Below the pieces are notes generated by a model, which saw nothing but the letters and a program-made list of their open reading frames with translations, was not told the DNA's origin and did not search any database. Positions 9,241 through 18,831 of a DNA stretch of 64,000 nt are shown piece after piece. Both the position numbers and the translations under genes were made by a program. How positions within the stretch are numbered: the first letter of the stretch is position 1; the number at the start of each line of letters is the position of its first letter. The stretch covers positions 1 to 64,000 of the forward strand of contig JAJUIU010000001.1 in NCBI GenBank assembly GCA_029267445.1. The letters run 5' to 3'. Source of the stretch: Rhodospirillaceae bacterium. GTDB taxonomy: Bacteria > Pseudomonadota > Alphaproteobacteria > Azospirillales > Azospirillaceae.

Positions 9241-10149
9241 TCACCGGGATATGAAGCGGTCGAACCATGCAAGGATGGCATCGTCCCTCGCCACGTCCGC
9301 ATTGTGCAGCATGTGGTCGCCCTCCGGGATCTCCACCAGTTCGTGGAGCTTGCCCAGTTCGGTGAGCGACCGCGCGAACGCCCGGATTTGCCCGCTGTCG
9401 ATGCGGTCGTCCTTGCCCCCGTGGAGGATCAGCAGCGGAACGTCCAGATCGTCCGGCCACGCCAGGGCCGAGCGCGCCCGATACGCGTCCGGCCTGTCTT
9501 CCGGCGACCCGCCGATCGCGTCGCGCAGGGCCCGCTTCAGGAAGAAACCGCCCTGTTCATAGGTCCTGGCGAGGTCGACCGGTCCGGACACCACGGCGGC
9601 GGCGCGGACCGGCGCCTTCATCCGGATCGCGCGGTAGACGTTGATGGCCCCGCGGGAGAACCCCAACAGGACAGCCTGCCTGGTATCGGCGCCTGGAACC
9701 TGGGCGGCCACGGGCAGAAGGTTCAGAAGGTCGTTCACGTCGGCGCCGCCATACTCGTCGCGACCCTCGGCGCCGCCGGGCCCGCGGTAGTCGGTGGCCA
9801 GGACGATGAAGGGACCCCGGTGCGCCAGTCCGCCCAGATACGCCAGCAGCGGCCGACCGATGCGGGCGTCATCGCCGGTGCCGCCGCGCGCGAACAGCAG
9901 CACGGGCAGCCTGCCTGTCGCGGCTTCCGGAACGAAGACATAGCCCCGGACGCGCAGGCTGTCGCTGCGGTACGTGATCCTGCAGGCGCCGGCGGGTCCC
10001 GCGTCAACGGGTTCGGCGGCGACCACGGCGCCGTCGGTCCGGGCGTCGGGCGATGGCGCGAAGGGGCAGGGGCCCGCCTGCGCCTGCGCCCGTCCGCCCG
10101 CCGCCAGCACCAGGGCGGCGACAAGCGCCAGGGCCAGGGCCCGCGTCAC
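9241..10149 (-). CDS. secreted alpha/beta-hydrolase (S9/dienelactone-hydrolase-like)
   Basis: 302-residue hydrolase with a Sec signal peptide (about 1-23, ALALALVAALVLAAGGRAQA). The nucleophile elbow is LLGFSRGAIN, the acid lies in LHGGKDDRIDS and the His in EIPEGDHMLHN, so the Ser-Asp-His triad is complete. The build resembles dienelactone hydrolases and the catalytic domain of prolyl oligopeptidases; substrate unknown. It starts 10 bases after bolA and ends 129 bases before grxD, so it interrupts the usual bolA-grxD adjacency, probably within the same transcript. Two Cys in the mature N-terminus (GPCPF, AGACRI) may form a disulfide, consistent with export. Confidence 0.82.
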   Translation of the reverse strand: MTRALALALVAALVLAAGGRAQAQAGPCPFAPSPDARTDGAVVAAEPVDAGPAGACRITYRSDSLRVRGYVFVPEAATGRLPVLLFARGGTGDDARIGRPLLAYLGGLAHRGPFIVLATDYRGPGGAEGRDEYGGADVNDLLNLLPVAAQVPGADTRQAVLLGFSRGAINVYRAIRMKAPVRAAAVVSGPVDLARTYEQGGFFLKRALRDAIGGSPEDRPDAYRARSALAWPDDLDVPLLILHGGKDDRIDSGQIRAFARSLTELGKLHELVEIPEGDHMLHNADVARDDAILAWFDRFISR

Positions 10150-10159
10150 CGTGCAAGTC

Positions 10160-10396
10160 TCAATCCTTCGGCGCCGCCGTGGTCAGTGCCAGGGCATGCA
10201 GCTCGTTGCCCATCTTTCCCTTAAGGGCGGCATAGACCATCTGGTGCTGCTGCACCCGGCTCTTGCCCTTGAAGGCGGGGGATTCGACATAGGCGGCGTA
10301 ATGGTCGCCGTCGCCGCGCAGGTCGTCGATGCGGATCACCGCGTCGGGGATGCCCTCGCGGATCAGCCGCTCGATCTCCCCCTGGTCCATCGCCAT
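10160..10396 (-). CDS. bolA: BolA-family protein
   Basis: Partner of monothiol glutaredoxin in Fe-S cluster trafficking; some family members also regulate morphology genes. 78 residues, typical. The signature helix is RVQQHQMVYAALKGKMG, with the cluster-ligand His in the helix region and a C-terminal LHALALTT. Start at the first of two nearby ATGs (10396 or 10390). It lies 31 bases downstream of purL in the same direction, an arrangement seen across alphaproteobacteria. Confidence 0.93.
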   Translation of the reverse strand: MAMDQGEIERLIREGIPDAVIRIDDLRGDGDHYAAYVESPAFKGKSRVQQHQMVYAALKGKMGNELHALALTTAAPKD

Positions 10397-10427
10397 GATC
10401 GTCCCCGTTCCCCGCGTTCCGTAAGCC

Positions 10428-12671
10428 TCAGCCGGGCAGGGCGCCCGCCATGTAGGCCGGCAGCCACGCCTCGTTCGCCCGCCGCAGCTCCTGAACCGAT
10501 ATGAGCATGCCGCCGGGGCCTGTCAATTCGCTTCCGCCGGTCGTGCCCAGGCGCGCCCCCGGTACGCCGGCCGCCTTGGCGCGGGCCAGCACGGCGTCGG
10601 CCTGGGCCGCCGGAACTGTCAGCACATAGCGCCCCTGGTCCTCGCCGAACAGGACGCCGGCATCCGCGCCGCCAAGGCCGGAAAGATCGGCGCCGATGCC
10701 GGACGCCATCGCCATCTCCGCCACGGCGACCAGCAGGCCGCCGTCGGACAGGTCATGGCTGGCGGTCACGCTGCCGTCGGCGATCAGTCCACGCAGGAAG
10801 TCGCCGTTGCGGCGCTCCACGGCCAGATCGACGGGCGGCGGCGGGCCGTCCTCGCGGCCCAGGATCTCGCGCAGCCAGAGGCTTTGACCCAGATGACCCT
10901 TCGTCTCGCCGATCAGCAGGATCGCCTCGCCCGGCGCCTTGAAGCCAAGGCCGACGGCCGTCGCCGCGTCCTGGATCAGGCCCACGCCGCCGACCGTGGG
11001 CGTGGGCAGGATGGCCTCGCCGTTGGTCTCGTTGTAGAGGCTGACATTGCCGGACACGACCGGGAAGTCCAGCGCCCGGCAGGCCTCCGCCATGCCGCGC
11101 ACGCAGTCGGCGAACTGGCCCATGATCCGGGGCTTCTCCGGATTGCCGAAGTTCATGTTGTCGGTGATCGCCAGCGGCAGGGCGCCCACCGCCGTCACGT
11201 TGCGCCACGCCTCCGCCACCGCCTGCTTGCCGCCCTCGTACGGGTCGGCGTGGCAGTAGCGCGGTGTCACGTCGGAGGTCAGGGCCAAGCCCTTCCTCGT
11301 GCCGTGGACGCGCACGACGGCCGCGTCCGCCTGCCCGGACATGAAGCGCGTGTCGGCCATCACCTGGCTGTCGTACTGCTCCCAGATCCAGCGCTTGGAG
11401 GCGAGGTCCGGGCAGCCGATCAGCTTCAGCAGGGCGTCCTTGGCGGACACTCCCGCCGATACGGCGACGCCCTCGGGCAGGGGCGCCTTCTTCGGCGTCT
11501 CCTCCGTCGGGCGGCGGTACAGCGGCGCCTCGTCGAACAGCGGCGCCAGCTGCAGATCGCACCAGGTGCGGCCATGCATCTTGATGACGAACCGGCCGGT
11601 GTCGGTCAGGCGGCCGATCACGGCGAAATCCAGGTCCCACTTCTCGAAGATGGCCCGCGCCTCGGCCTCGCGGCCGGGCTTCAGGATCATCAGCATCCGC
11701 TCCTGGGACTCCGACAGCATGATCTCGTAAGGCGTCATGCCCGTCTCGCGCTGGGGCACGTCGTCCAGGATCAGCTCGATGCCAAGCCCGCCCTTGCCGG
11801 CCATCTCGACGGATGAGCTGGTCAGGCCCGCCGCCCCCATGTCCTGGATGGACACGATGGCGTCCGTCGCCATCAGCTCCAGGCACGCCTCGATCAGAAG
11901 CTTCTCGGTGAAGGGATCGCCCACCTGCACCGTCGGGCGCTTCTCCTCCGTATCCTCGGAGAACTCGGCGGACGACATGGTGGCGCCATGGATGCCGTCG
12001 CGGCCCGTCTTCGACCCGACATAGACGACCGGGTTCCCCACACCGGCCGCCTTGGAATAGAAGATGCGGTCGGCGGGGGCGAGGCCGACCGTCATCGCGT
12101 TGACCAGGCAGTTGCCGTTGTAGGCCTTATGGAAGTTCGTCTCGCCGCCTACCGTCGGCACGCCCACACAGTTCCCGTAATGGCCGATGCCCGCCACCAC
12201 GCCCGCGATCAGCTGGCGGGTCTTGGGGTGGGACGGATCGCCGAAACGCAGGGCGTTCAGGTTGGCGATGGGCCGCGCCCCCATGGTGAACACGTCGCGC
12301 AGGATGCCGCCCACGCCGGTCGCGGCACCCTGGAACGGCTCGATGTAGCTGGGGTGGTTGTGGCTCTCCATCTTGAAAATGGCGGCCTGCCCGTCGCCGA
12401 TGTCGATGACGCCCGCATTCTCGCCCGGCCCGCAGATGACCCACGGCGCCGTCGTCGGGAACTGCTTCAGCCAGACGCGGGAGGATTTGTAGGAGCAATG
12501 CTCCGACCACATGACGGAGTAGATGCCCAGCTCCGTGAAGGTCGGGGTGCGTCCCACGATTCTCAGCAAGCGCTCGTACTCGTCCGGCTTGATCCCGTGC
12601 TCGCGGGCGAGGTCCTCGGTGACCTCGGGCTCTTTCGGCAGCGTGGCGTTGGGCAGCGTGGCAGCACTCAC
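10428..12671 (-). CDS. purL: phosphoribosylformylglycinamidine synthase subunit II
   Basis: ATP-dependent amidation of FGAR to FGAM in purine synthesis. 747 residues, the small PurL form that works with PurQ and PurS. Two tandem AIRS-like halves are seen: [14 protein letters not shown] with the catalytic His near the N-terminus, the ATP-site [17 protein letters not shown], and the second-half [18 protein letters not shown]. The start is a GTG whose GTGA overlaps the purQ stop, so translation is coupled. purS, which this form needs, is not next to purQ here. Confidence 0.97.
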   Translation of the reverse strand: MSAATLPNATLPKEPEVTEDLAREHGIKPDEYERLLRIVGRTPTFTELGIYSVMWSEHCSYKSSRVWLKQFPTTAPWVICGPGENAGVIDIGDGQAAIFKMESHNHPSYIEPFQGAATGVGGILRDVFTMGARPIANLNALRFGDPSHPKTRQLIAGVVAGIGHYGNCVGVPTVGGETNFHKAYNGNCLVNAMTVGLAPADRIFYSKAAGVGNPVVYVGSKTGRDGIHGATMSSAEFSEDTEEKRPTVQVGDPFTEKLLIEACLELMATDAIVSIQDMGAAGLTSSSVEMAGKGGLGIELILDDVPQRETGMTPYEIMLSESQERMLMILKPGREAEARAIFEKWDLDFAVIGRLTDTGRFVIKMHGRTWCDLQLAPLFDEAPLYRRPTEETPKKAPLPEGVAVSAGVSAKDALLKLIGCPDLASKRWIWEQYDSQVMADTRFMSGQADAAVVRVHGTRKGLALTSDVTPRYCHADPYEGGKQAVAEAWRNVTAVGALPLAITDNMNFGNPEKPRIMGQFADCVRGMAEACRALDFPVVSGNVSLYNETNGEAILPTPTVGGVGLIQDAATAVGLGFKAPGEAILLIGETKGHLGQSLWLREILGREDGPPPPVDLAVERRNGDFLRGLIADGSVTASHDLSDGGLLVAVAEMAMASGIGADLSGLGGADAGVLFGEDQGRYVLTVPAAQADAVLARAKAAGVPGARLGTTGGSELTGPGGMLISVQELRRANEAWLPAYMAGALPG

Positions 12672-13357
12672 GTCAGGGCCTCCACCAGACCGTCGAAGAA
12701 GGCACGGCCGTCCGTGTTCCCGTGCAGCGGTTCGAAGGCCCGCTCCGGGTGGGGCATCATGCCCAGCACGGTGCGGCCCTTGTTGAAGATGCCGGCGATG
12801 TCGCGGGCCGCACCGTTGGGGTTGCCCTCCGCGTCCGGTGCCCCGTCATGGTTGACGTAGCGGAAGGCGACCAAGCCTTCGCCCTCCAACCGGTCAAGCG
12901 TGGCGTCGTCGGCGACGTAGTTGCCCTCGCCATGGCCGACTGGGATGCGGATGGTCTGGCCGGCGGCGTACTTCGCGGTGTAGGCGCTCTCGGTCGATTC
13001 GACGCGGAGGCCCACCGTGCGGCAGACATATTTCAGCGTCTTGTTCCGGATCAGGGCACCCGGCAGCAGCCCGGCCTCGGTGAGGATCTGGAAGCCGTTA
13101 CAGATGCCCATGACGCGCACGCCCTTGTCCGCGCGCTCCTTCACCACCCGCATGATGGGGGAGTGAGCGGCCATGGCGCCGCAGCGCAGATAGTCGCCAT
13201 AGCTGAAGCCGCCCGGAACGGCGATCACGTCCACATCCGGCAGCTCGGTATCCTTGTGGAACACCATGTGCGGCTTGCGGCCGGAGGCCTTTTCCAGTGC
13301 CACGGCGATGTCGCGGTCGCAGTTGGAACCGGGAAAGACGATGACGGCGGACTTCAT
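12668..13357 (-). CDS. purQ: phosphoribosylformylglycinamidine synthase subunit I (glutaminase)
   Basis: Class I glutamine amidotransferase subunit that supplies ammonia to PurL. 229 residues. It starts [16 protein letters not shown]; the nucleophile Cys is in [11 protein letters not shown] and the His-Glu pair in [11 protein letters not shown], so the triad is complete. The ATG at 13357 gives the conserved N-terminus; an earlier in-frame ATG would add 28 atypical residues. It is first in the minus-strand operon purQ-purL-bolA-hydrolase-grxD, divergent from leuC with 217 bases between. Confidence 0.97.
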   Translation of the reverse strand: MKSAVIVFPGSNCDRDIAVALEKASGRKPHMVFHKDTELPDVDVIAVPGGFSYGDYLRCGAMAAHSPIMRVVKERADKGVRVMGICNGFQILTEAGLLPGALIRNKTLKYVCRTVGLRVESTESAYTAKYAAGQTIRIPVGHGEGNYVADDATLDRLEGEGLVAFRYVNHDGAPDAEGNPNGAARDIAGIFNKGRTVLGMMPHPERAFEPLHGNTDGRAFFDGLVEALT

Positions 13358-13511
13358 GCCGCTCACCTGTGTCTGGGAATGGGTGTCGGACCCCAAGGCC
13401 CGGCGTGACGGGAAGCTAGACGCGACATCCCGCGAATGCAAGGCGGGGCGCCCACCGCTGCGGGCATGGCGCCCCTTCGTCCTCCGGGGCCGGCCTCGCC
13501 TGAAAGCCCGG

Positions 13512-13540
13512 TTGATATATGTTTATGGCAACATGATAAT
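13512..13540 (+). promoter_or_regulatory. sigma-70-type promoter for leuCD
   Basis: TTGATA (13512-13517), 17-base spacer, GATAAT (13535-13540), inside a conspicuously AT-rich patch of an otherwise GC-rich intergenic region. The predicted transcript start near 13547 is about 28 bases before the leuC start. Confidence 0.6.
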
Positions 13541-13574
13541 GGCGACACACGCCGTTGCTTGACGGACAAATCCG

Positions 13575-15047
13575 TTGCCCATCGAAGGACCCTTGGCACC
13601 ATCGCCCGTCCAGCCAGCGCCGACCGTCGGCGCAGGGCCGGATATCGGCGCGCCCACCACGCTCTTCGAGAAGATTTGGCGCCGACACGCCATCCTCGAG
13701 CGTGACGGGCAGACGCTGCTCTGGATCGACCGGCATTTCGCGCATGAGGGGTCGTTCCACGCCTTCGACAAGCTGCGCGCCGGCGGCCGGCCCGTCTTCG
13801 CGCCGGAGCAGACATTCGGCGTGGCCGATCACTATGTGCCGACCCGCGACCGCGACCTGCCGATCCCGAATCCGGAGATCGCCAACATGGTCGATCTGCT
13901 GTCCCGCAACACGGGCGAGGCGGGGATCCGGCTGTTCGGACTGGACAGCCCGGACCAGGGCATCGTGCATGTCATCGGGCCGGAACTGGGCCTGACCCAG
14001 CCAGGGCTGACCATCGTCTGCGGCGACAGCCACACCAGCACCCATGGCGCCTTCGGCGCGCTGGCGTTCGGCATCGGCGCGTCGGAGGTGGCGCATGTGC
14101 TGGCGACCCAGTGCCTCTGGCAGCGCCGTCCGAAGACCCTTCGGGTGACGGTCGACGGGCGTCTGCATCGGGGCGTGTCGGCCAAGGACGTCATCCTGGC
14201 CGTGATCGCCCGGATCGGCGCCAACGGCGGGGCTGGCCATGTGATCGAGTATTCCGGCCCCGCCATCCGCTCCCTCTCCATGGAGGGGCGGATGACCCTG
14301 TGCAACATGTCGATCGAGGCCGGGGCGCGGGCGGGCATGGTGGCGCCGGACGAGACGACCTCCGCCTGGCTGCAGGGGCGCGACTTCGCGCCCACGGGCG
14401 ATCTCTGGCCGATGGCGCTGGCGGACTGGGCCACCCTGCGCAGCGATCCGGGGGCGGTGTTCGACCGCGAGGTCCGGCTCGATGCCGCCGGGATCGCGCC
14501 CATGGTGACCTGGGGGACCAGCCCGGAGGACGCCGCACCCATCGACGGCGCCGTGCCGGACCCGGCCTCCTTCGCCGATGCCGGCAAGCGCGGGCAGGCG
14601 GAACGCTCGCTCGCCTACATGGGGCTGGCGCCTGGACAGCCGCTGACCGGGGTCGGCATCGACCGCGTGTTCATCGGCAGCTGCACCAACAGCCGGATCG
14701 AGGATCTGCGGGCGGCGGCGGCGGTGCTTAAGGGGCGGACAAGCCGGGTGCCCGGCATCGTCTCCCCCGGCTCCGCCAGGGTGAAGCGGCAGGCGGAGGC
14801 GGAAGGGCTCGACCGGGTCTTCACGGCCGCCGGCCTGGAATGGCGCGATGCCGGCTGTTCCATGTGCGTCGGCATGAACGGGGATCTGGTCCCCCCGGGC
14901 GAACGCTGCGCCTCGACGTCCAACCGGAACTTCCCCGGTCGGCAGGGTCCGGGTGCCCGCACCCATCTCATGAGCCCGGCCATGGTCGCGGCGGCGGCCG
15001 TGACCGGTCGGCTGACCGACGTGCGCACGCTGACCGTGGAGGACTGA
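13575..15047 (+). CDS. leuC: 3-isopropylmalate dehydratase large subunit
   Basis: Fe-S isomerase subunit interconverting 2- and 3-isopropylmalate in leucine synthesis; the same enzyme type acts on citramalate. About 490 residues. The 4Fe-4S ligands are in [10 protein letters not shown] and GCSMCVGMN, and the substrate region shows [20 protein letters not shown]. There is no ATG near the start: the frame opens after a stop at 13560 and the candidates are TTG at 13575 (ACGGA upstream) or TTG at 13593 (GAAGGA, but very close). The N-terminal ~25 residues are a Pro/Ala-rich extension before the usual TLFEKIW. Followed by leuD after 3 bases. Confidence 0.95.
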   Translation: MPIEGPLAPSPVQPAPTVGAGPDIGAPTTLFEKIWRRHAILERDGQTLLWIDRHFAHEGSFHAFDKLRAGGRPVFAPEQTFGVADHYVPTRDRDLPIPNPEIANMVDLLSRNTGEAGIRLFGLDSPDQGIVHVIGPELGLTQPGLTIVCGDSHTSTHGAFGALAFGIGASEVAHVLATQCLWQRRPKTLRVTVDGRLHRGVSAKDVILAVIARIGANGGAGHVIEYSGPAIRSLSMEGRMTLCNMSIEAGARAGMVAPDETTSAWLQGRDFAPTGDLWPMALADWATLRSDPGAVFDREVRLDAAGIAPMVTWGTSPEDAAPIDGAVPDPASFADAGKRGQAERSLAYMGLAPGQPLTGVGIDRVFIGSCTNSRIEDLRAAAAVLKGRTSRVPGIVSPGSARVKRQAEAEGLDRVFTAAGLEWRDAGCSMCVGMNGDLVPPGERCASTSNRNFPGRQGPGARTHLMSPAMVAAAAVTGRLTDVRTLTVED

Positions 15048-15050
15048 GCG

Positions 15051-15671
15051 ATGCAGCCCTTCACCGTGCTCACGGCCGTGGCCGCACCGTTGGAGATGGC
15101 CAATGTCGACACCGACCAGATCATTCCGGCCCGGTTCCTGAAGAAGCCGCGCGCCAGCGGCTACGACAACTACCTGTTCCACGATCTGCGCTTCGATCCA
15201 GATGGGCGGGAGAACCCGGACTTCATCCTGAACCGGCCGCCCTTCCGCACGGCGCGCATCCTGGTGACCGGCCCGAACTTCGGCGGCGGCTCTAGCCGGG
15301 AAGGGGCGGTCTACGCCCTGGTCGACGCCGGCATCCGCGCTGTCGTGGCGGCAAGCTTCGGGGACATCTTCTTCGGCAACGCGCTGAAAAACGGATTGCT
15401 GCCCATCGTCGTCCCGGCGGAGATCGCGACGGCGCTGCGCGCCGCCCTGGTGGCGGAGCCCGGTCTGGAACTGACCGTCGACCTCGAGCGGCAGGTGCTG
15501 CGCGGCGCCAACCGCGAAGTCTTGTTCAGCATCGATCCGTTCCGCCGCGAATGCCTGCTCAAGGGCATCGACGAGATCGACCTGACGCTGCAGTACCGGG
15601 AACGGATCGCCGCCTTCCGCGACGCGCACTGGACCGCGCGTCCCTGGCTGCGGACGTCCGCGAATCCCTGA
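15051..15671 (+). CDS. leuD: 3-isopropylmalate dehydratase small subunit
   Basis: Swivelling-domain partner of LeuC. 206 residues, normal length. The motif NVDTDQIIPARFLKK, then GPNFGGGSSREGAVYAL and ASFGDIFFGNALKNG, are characteristic of the aconitase swivel domain. It begins 3 bases after leuC, so the pair is cotranscribed and stoichiometric. With cimA at 2.8 kb it could serve both leucine and isoleucine routes. Confidence 0.96.
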   Translation: MQPFTVLTAVAAPLEMANVDTDQIIPARFLKKPRASGYDNYLFHDLRFDPDGRENPDFILNRPPFRTARILVTGPNFGGGSSREGAVYALVDAGIRAVVAASFGDIFFGNALKNGLLPIVVPAEIATALRAALVAEPGLELTVDLERQVLRGANREVLFSIDPFRRECLLKGIDEIDLTLQYRERIAAFRDAHWTARPWLRTSANP

Positions 15672-15752
15672 ATTTTTTGTGGAATTCCAGGCCCTTGATG
15701 CCGGGCATTACCTCCCCACATCGGGCGCGATGAACACCAGGGGAGGGATACC

Positions 15753-15854
15753 ATGGACAAGCTTTATGACCGCGTCTGCATCGTGCTCGTCGGCTTCGGC
15801 AGCGTGGTTCTGATGAAGTACGGCCTCTACACGCTGGTCGTCTCGGGCGCCTGA
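15753..15854 (+). CDS. possible 33-residue membrane peptide
   Basis: An ATG preceded by GGGGAGGGA at good spacing opens a 33-codon frame ending in TGA: a short charged head (MDKLYDR), one hydrophobic stretch (VCIVLVGFGSVVLMKYGL) and a short tail. One membrane helix is predicted by eye. Its last 28 bases overlap the 3' end of the minus-strand symporter-kinase gene. No family is recognised; the support is the ribosome site and the hydrophobic pattern only. Confidence 0.45.
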   Translation: MDKLYDRVCIVLVGFGSVVLMKYGLYTLVVSGA

Positions 15855-18568
15855 GCCGTCGCGGCGGCGGGGGCCTGGGGGGCGAGGGGAACGGTGAAGC
15901 GGAAGGTGGCGCCCTTGCCGGGTGTTCCCTCCACCCAGATCCGCCCGCCCATGCGATCCACCAGCCGGCGGCAGATGGCGAGGCCGAGGCCGGTGCCTTG
16001 GGGCTTTCCGCTCTGCTGGTCGCCGACCTGCCTGAACTTGTCGAACACCGCCTCCCGGTGCTCCGGCGCGATGCCCGGCCCGTTGTCGCTCACCAGCACC
16101 TCGAGCCCGGCCTCGCCGCGGCTGACCGAGACGGCGACCCTGCCGCTGCCCTGGGGCGCGAACTTCACGGCGTTCGACAACAGGTTCACCACCACCTGCA
16201 CCAGGCGGTCCGGGTCGCCATAGGCGGCCGGCAAGTCGGGCGGCACGGTCAGCGTCAGCTCCACGCCCCGCTCGCGGAACAGCTGGCTGGTGCTGATCGC
16301 CGCGTCATGCACGATGGCGCCCAGGTCGACGGCGCCGATCTGCCAGTCGATCTCGCCCGCCTCGATCTTGGCCATGTCCAGCACCTGGTTGATCAGGCGG
16401 GTCAGGCGCTCGCTCTCCTTGATGATGGTCGCCAGGAACTCCTGCCGCTGGTCCTGGTCCATCTCGGGCGTGTCGTACAGGATTTCGGACAGTGCCCGCA
16501 TCGAGGTCAGCGGCGTGCGCAGCTCGTGCGTCACGGTGGACAGGAAGTCGTCCTTCATCCTGTCCAGTTCGCGCAGCTGCAGGTTTGCCGCCGACAGCGC
16601 CTCCGTCGCCCGCTCCAGCTCGGCCGACTTCTGCTCCAGCCGTCGGCTGTATTCGATCACGTGGCTGGTCTCGTCCAGCATGCGCACCAGTTCCGGCAGC
16701 CCGACATCGGCCGTTCCCACGGCGGAGGCGAGGGCCACGCGCGCGCTCGCGGCGCCGATGGCGCCCGCCAGCAGGCGCTCCGCCTGCCGGATCAGCTCGG
16801 CGTCGGCGGGCGCGTCGGGCGGCACGGCACCCCGCCTCGTCCGGAACTGGGCGAAGGCCTGGGCGGTGCGTTCCGGGCCCAGGAAGCGGGCGACGACGCC
16901 CTGCAGGTCGCCCACCGTCGCCTGCCCGCGCCATTGCCCGGCCGTCTCCGCCTGATCGAAGACCTCGACGAAGGCGGTGGCCTGGGTCCGCTCCCCGACG
17001 GTCGGGGTGTCGAACAGGCTCACCCCGACGTAGAGGCCGAGATTGACCAGCATGCTCCAGAACAGGCTGTGGGCCAGCGGGTCGAGCCCGTCCAGGCCGA
17101 ACAGCGCGTAGGGCTGGAGCCAGCCGATCCCGAACGGCCCCTCGGTCAGGAAGGCCGGGTCGAGCCAGCCGGACCGGGCGAAGGACGGGATCAGCAGCGT
17201 ATAGGCCCAGGTCACGGTCCCGCCGACCAGCCCGGCGATGGCCCCGCGCCGGGTCGCTCCCGTCCAGAAGATGCCGCCGAACAGGGCAGGCGCGAACTGC
17301 GCCACGGCCGCGAAGGAGATCAGGCCGATGGAGACGAGCGCATAGGCTCCGCCCGCCATCCGGAAATAGAGATAGCCCAGGATCAGCACGACGACGATCG
17401 CCACCCGCCGCACCGCCAACATCAGGCGGCCCAGGTCCTGCACCCGGTCCAAGGCCCGGCTGCGATACCGCATCAACAGCGGCAGGACGAGGTCGTTTGA
17501 CACCATGGTCGCCAGCGCCACCGTCTCCACGATGATCATGCCCGTGGCGGCGGACAGCCCGCCGATGAAGGCGGCCAGGGCCAACCCCTCCCACCCGGCG
17601 GCCAGCGGCAGGCTGAGCACGATCATGTCCGGATCGGCCGCTCCCGGCGGCAGCCAGAGCAGGCCCGCCACGGCGATGGGCAGTACGAAGACGTTGATCA
17701 GCAGCAGGTAGGCCGGGAACAGCCACAGCGCCCGGTGCAGGTGCCGCTCGTCGGTGTTCTCCACCACCATCACCTGGAACTGGCGGGGCAGGCAGACGAT
17801 CGCCGCCATGGACAGCAGCATCACGGTCAGCCATGTCCCGCCGCCCAGTGCCGCGTCGGCCGTGAACAGCCGGGACACCTCCGGGTTCGCCATGGCCCGC
17901 GCGAACAGGTCGCCGGGTCCGTCATACAGCACCCAGACGACCGCCACGCCGACGGCCAGGAACGCGAACAGCTTGACAAGGCTTTCGAAGGCGATGGCGG
18001 CGACGAGGCCCGGATGGTGTTCGGACGCGTCGATGCTCCGCGTCCCGAACATCATGGCGAACACGGCCATCAGCAGGGCGACCCAGAACCCCGTGTCGGC
18101 AAGGATGTCGGGTGTGGCCTCCGCCGTGCCGCCGGTCAGCACCTCGAACCCGACCGACACGGCCTTCAGCTGCAGCGCGATGTAGGGGGTGATTCCGATG
18201 ACGGCGACCAGGGCCACCAGCCCGCCCAGAAGCTGGCTGCGGCCATAGCGGCTGGCGATGAAGTCGGCGATGGAGGTGGAGCGCTGCTGCCGGGCGATTC
18301 GCAGGATCTTCGCCACGACCGCATAGCCCAGCGCCATCATCAGGGTGGGGCCGAGGTATGTGGGCAGGAACCCGATCCCGCTGGTCGCGGCCCGGCCGAC
18401 ACTGCCGTAGAAGGTCCAGGTGGTGCAGTAGACGGCCAGTGACAGGGCGTAGACCGTCGGCCCCGATACCGGGCTGCCGGCCGCCGCCCGGCGATCCGCC
18501 CCCCAGGCGATGGCGAACAGGGCCAGGATGTAGACCAGCGAAACCGTGGCGACGGTGAAGCCGGACAT
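15827..18568 (-). CDS. Na+/solute symporter-histidine kinase fusion (CrbS-like)
   Basis: Membrane sensor in which a 12-13-helix sodium:solute symporter (SLC5/PutP-like, about residues 1-520) is fused through a STAC-like linker (about 540-650) and a coiled coil to a histidine kinase. The kinase is complete: THELRTPL with the phospho-acceptor His near 681, N box NLLSNAVKFAP, DNGPGIAP and GTGLGLAICRRL. CrbS-type proteins control acetate and carbon-switch genes in other bacteria, and the symporter is thought to sense or carry the substrate. 913 residues. It is the last gene of a coupled operon (TGATG junction with the small membrane gene). Kinase output is probably the receiver protein at 20924-21370. 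Substrate not deducible. Confidence 0.93.
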   Translation of the reverse strand: MSGFTVATVSLVYILALFAIAWGADRRAAAGSPVSGPTVYALSLAVYCTTWTFYGSVGRAATSGIGFLPTYLGPTLMMALGYAVVAKILRIARQQRSTSIADFIASRYGRSQLLGGLVALVAVIGITPYIALQLKAVSVGFEVLTGGTAEATPDILADTGFWVALLMAVFAMMFGTRSIDASEHHPGLVAAIAFESLVKLFAFLAVGVAVVWVLYDGPGDLFARAMANPEVSRLFTADAALGGGTWLTVMLLSMAAIVCLPRQFQVMVVENTDERHLHRALWLFPAYLLLINVFVLPIAVAGLLWLPPGAADPDMIVLSLPLAAGWEGLALAAFIGGLSAATGMIIVETVALATMVSNDLVLPLLMRYRSRALDRVQDLGRLMLAVRRVAIVVVLILGYLYFRMAGGAYALVSIGLISFAAVAQFAPALFGGIFWTGATRRGAIAGLVGGTVTWAYTLLIPSFARSGWLDPAFLTEGPFGIGWLQPYALFGLDGLDPLAHSLFWSMLVNLGLYVGVSLFDTPTVGERTQATAFVEVFDQAETAGQWRGQATVGDLQGVVARFLGPERTAQAFAQFRTRRGAVPPDAPADAELIRQAERLLAGAIGAASARVALASAVGTADVGLPELVRMLDETSHVIEYSRRLEQKSAELERATEALSAANLQLRELDRMKDDFLSTVTHELRTPLTSMRALSEILYDTPEMDQDQRQEFLATIIKESERLTRLINQVLDMAKIEAGEIDWQIGAVDLGAIVHDAAISTSQLFRERGVELTLTVPPDLPAAYGDPDRLVQVVVNLLSNAVKFAPQGSGRVAVSVSRGEAGLEVLVSDNGPGIAPEHREAVFDKFRQVGDQQSGKPQGTGLGLAICRRLVDRMGGRIWVEGTPGKGATFRFTVPLAPQAPAAATAQAPETTSV

Positions 18569-18831
18569 CAGCGCCGCCTTTCCAGGCAGAGCGCCACCAG
18601 CGTCACCACCGCCAGCCAGACCGCGAAGATGTATAGCAGGATGGCCGGCAGGCCCAGCGCTGCGGCCGGCCGGTCGAAGGCGTCCAGCAGCGGCGGGTTG
18701 AACAGCACCATCCCCAGCAGGAACAGCGCCAGCAGGCGGCTGCGCGACGGCCGCCCCGCCGGTTGGAAGTCGCCCGCCCGACCGTCGCGGGGGCGCCGTT
18801 CCGCCACCGGTCTGTCGGGTCCGCCCTCCAT
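18568..18831 (-). CDS. small two-helix membrane protein of the symporter-kinase operon
   Basis: 87 residues: a basic, Arg-rich N-terminal 30 residues, then two hydrophobic segments (LLALFLLGMVLFNPPLL and LPAILLYIFAVWLAVVTLVA) and a short ERRR tail, so both ends probably lie in the cytoplasm. It resembles in size and place the small membrane proteins encoded before acetate-type symporters (DUF4212/DUF485-like role), though I cannot confirm the family. Its stop and the symporter's start share one base, and its own start shares one base with the stop of the exonuclease fusion, so translation is coupled on both sides. Likely an accessory subunit of the symporter. Confidence 0.8.
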   Translation of the reverse strand: MEGGPDRPVAERRPRDGRAGDFQPAGRPSRSRLLALFLLGMVLFNPPLLDAFDRPAAALGLPAILLYIFAVWLAVVTLVALCLERRR

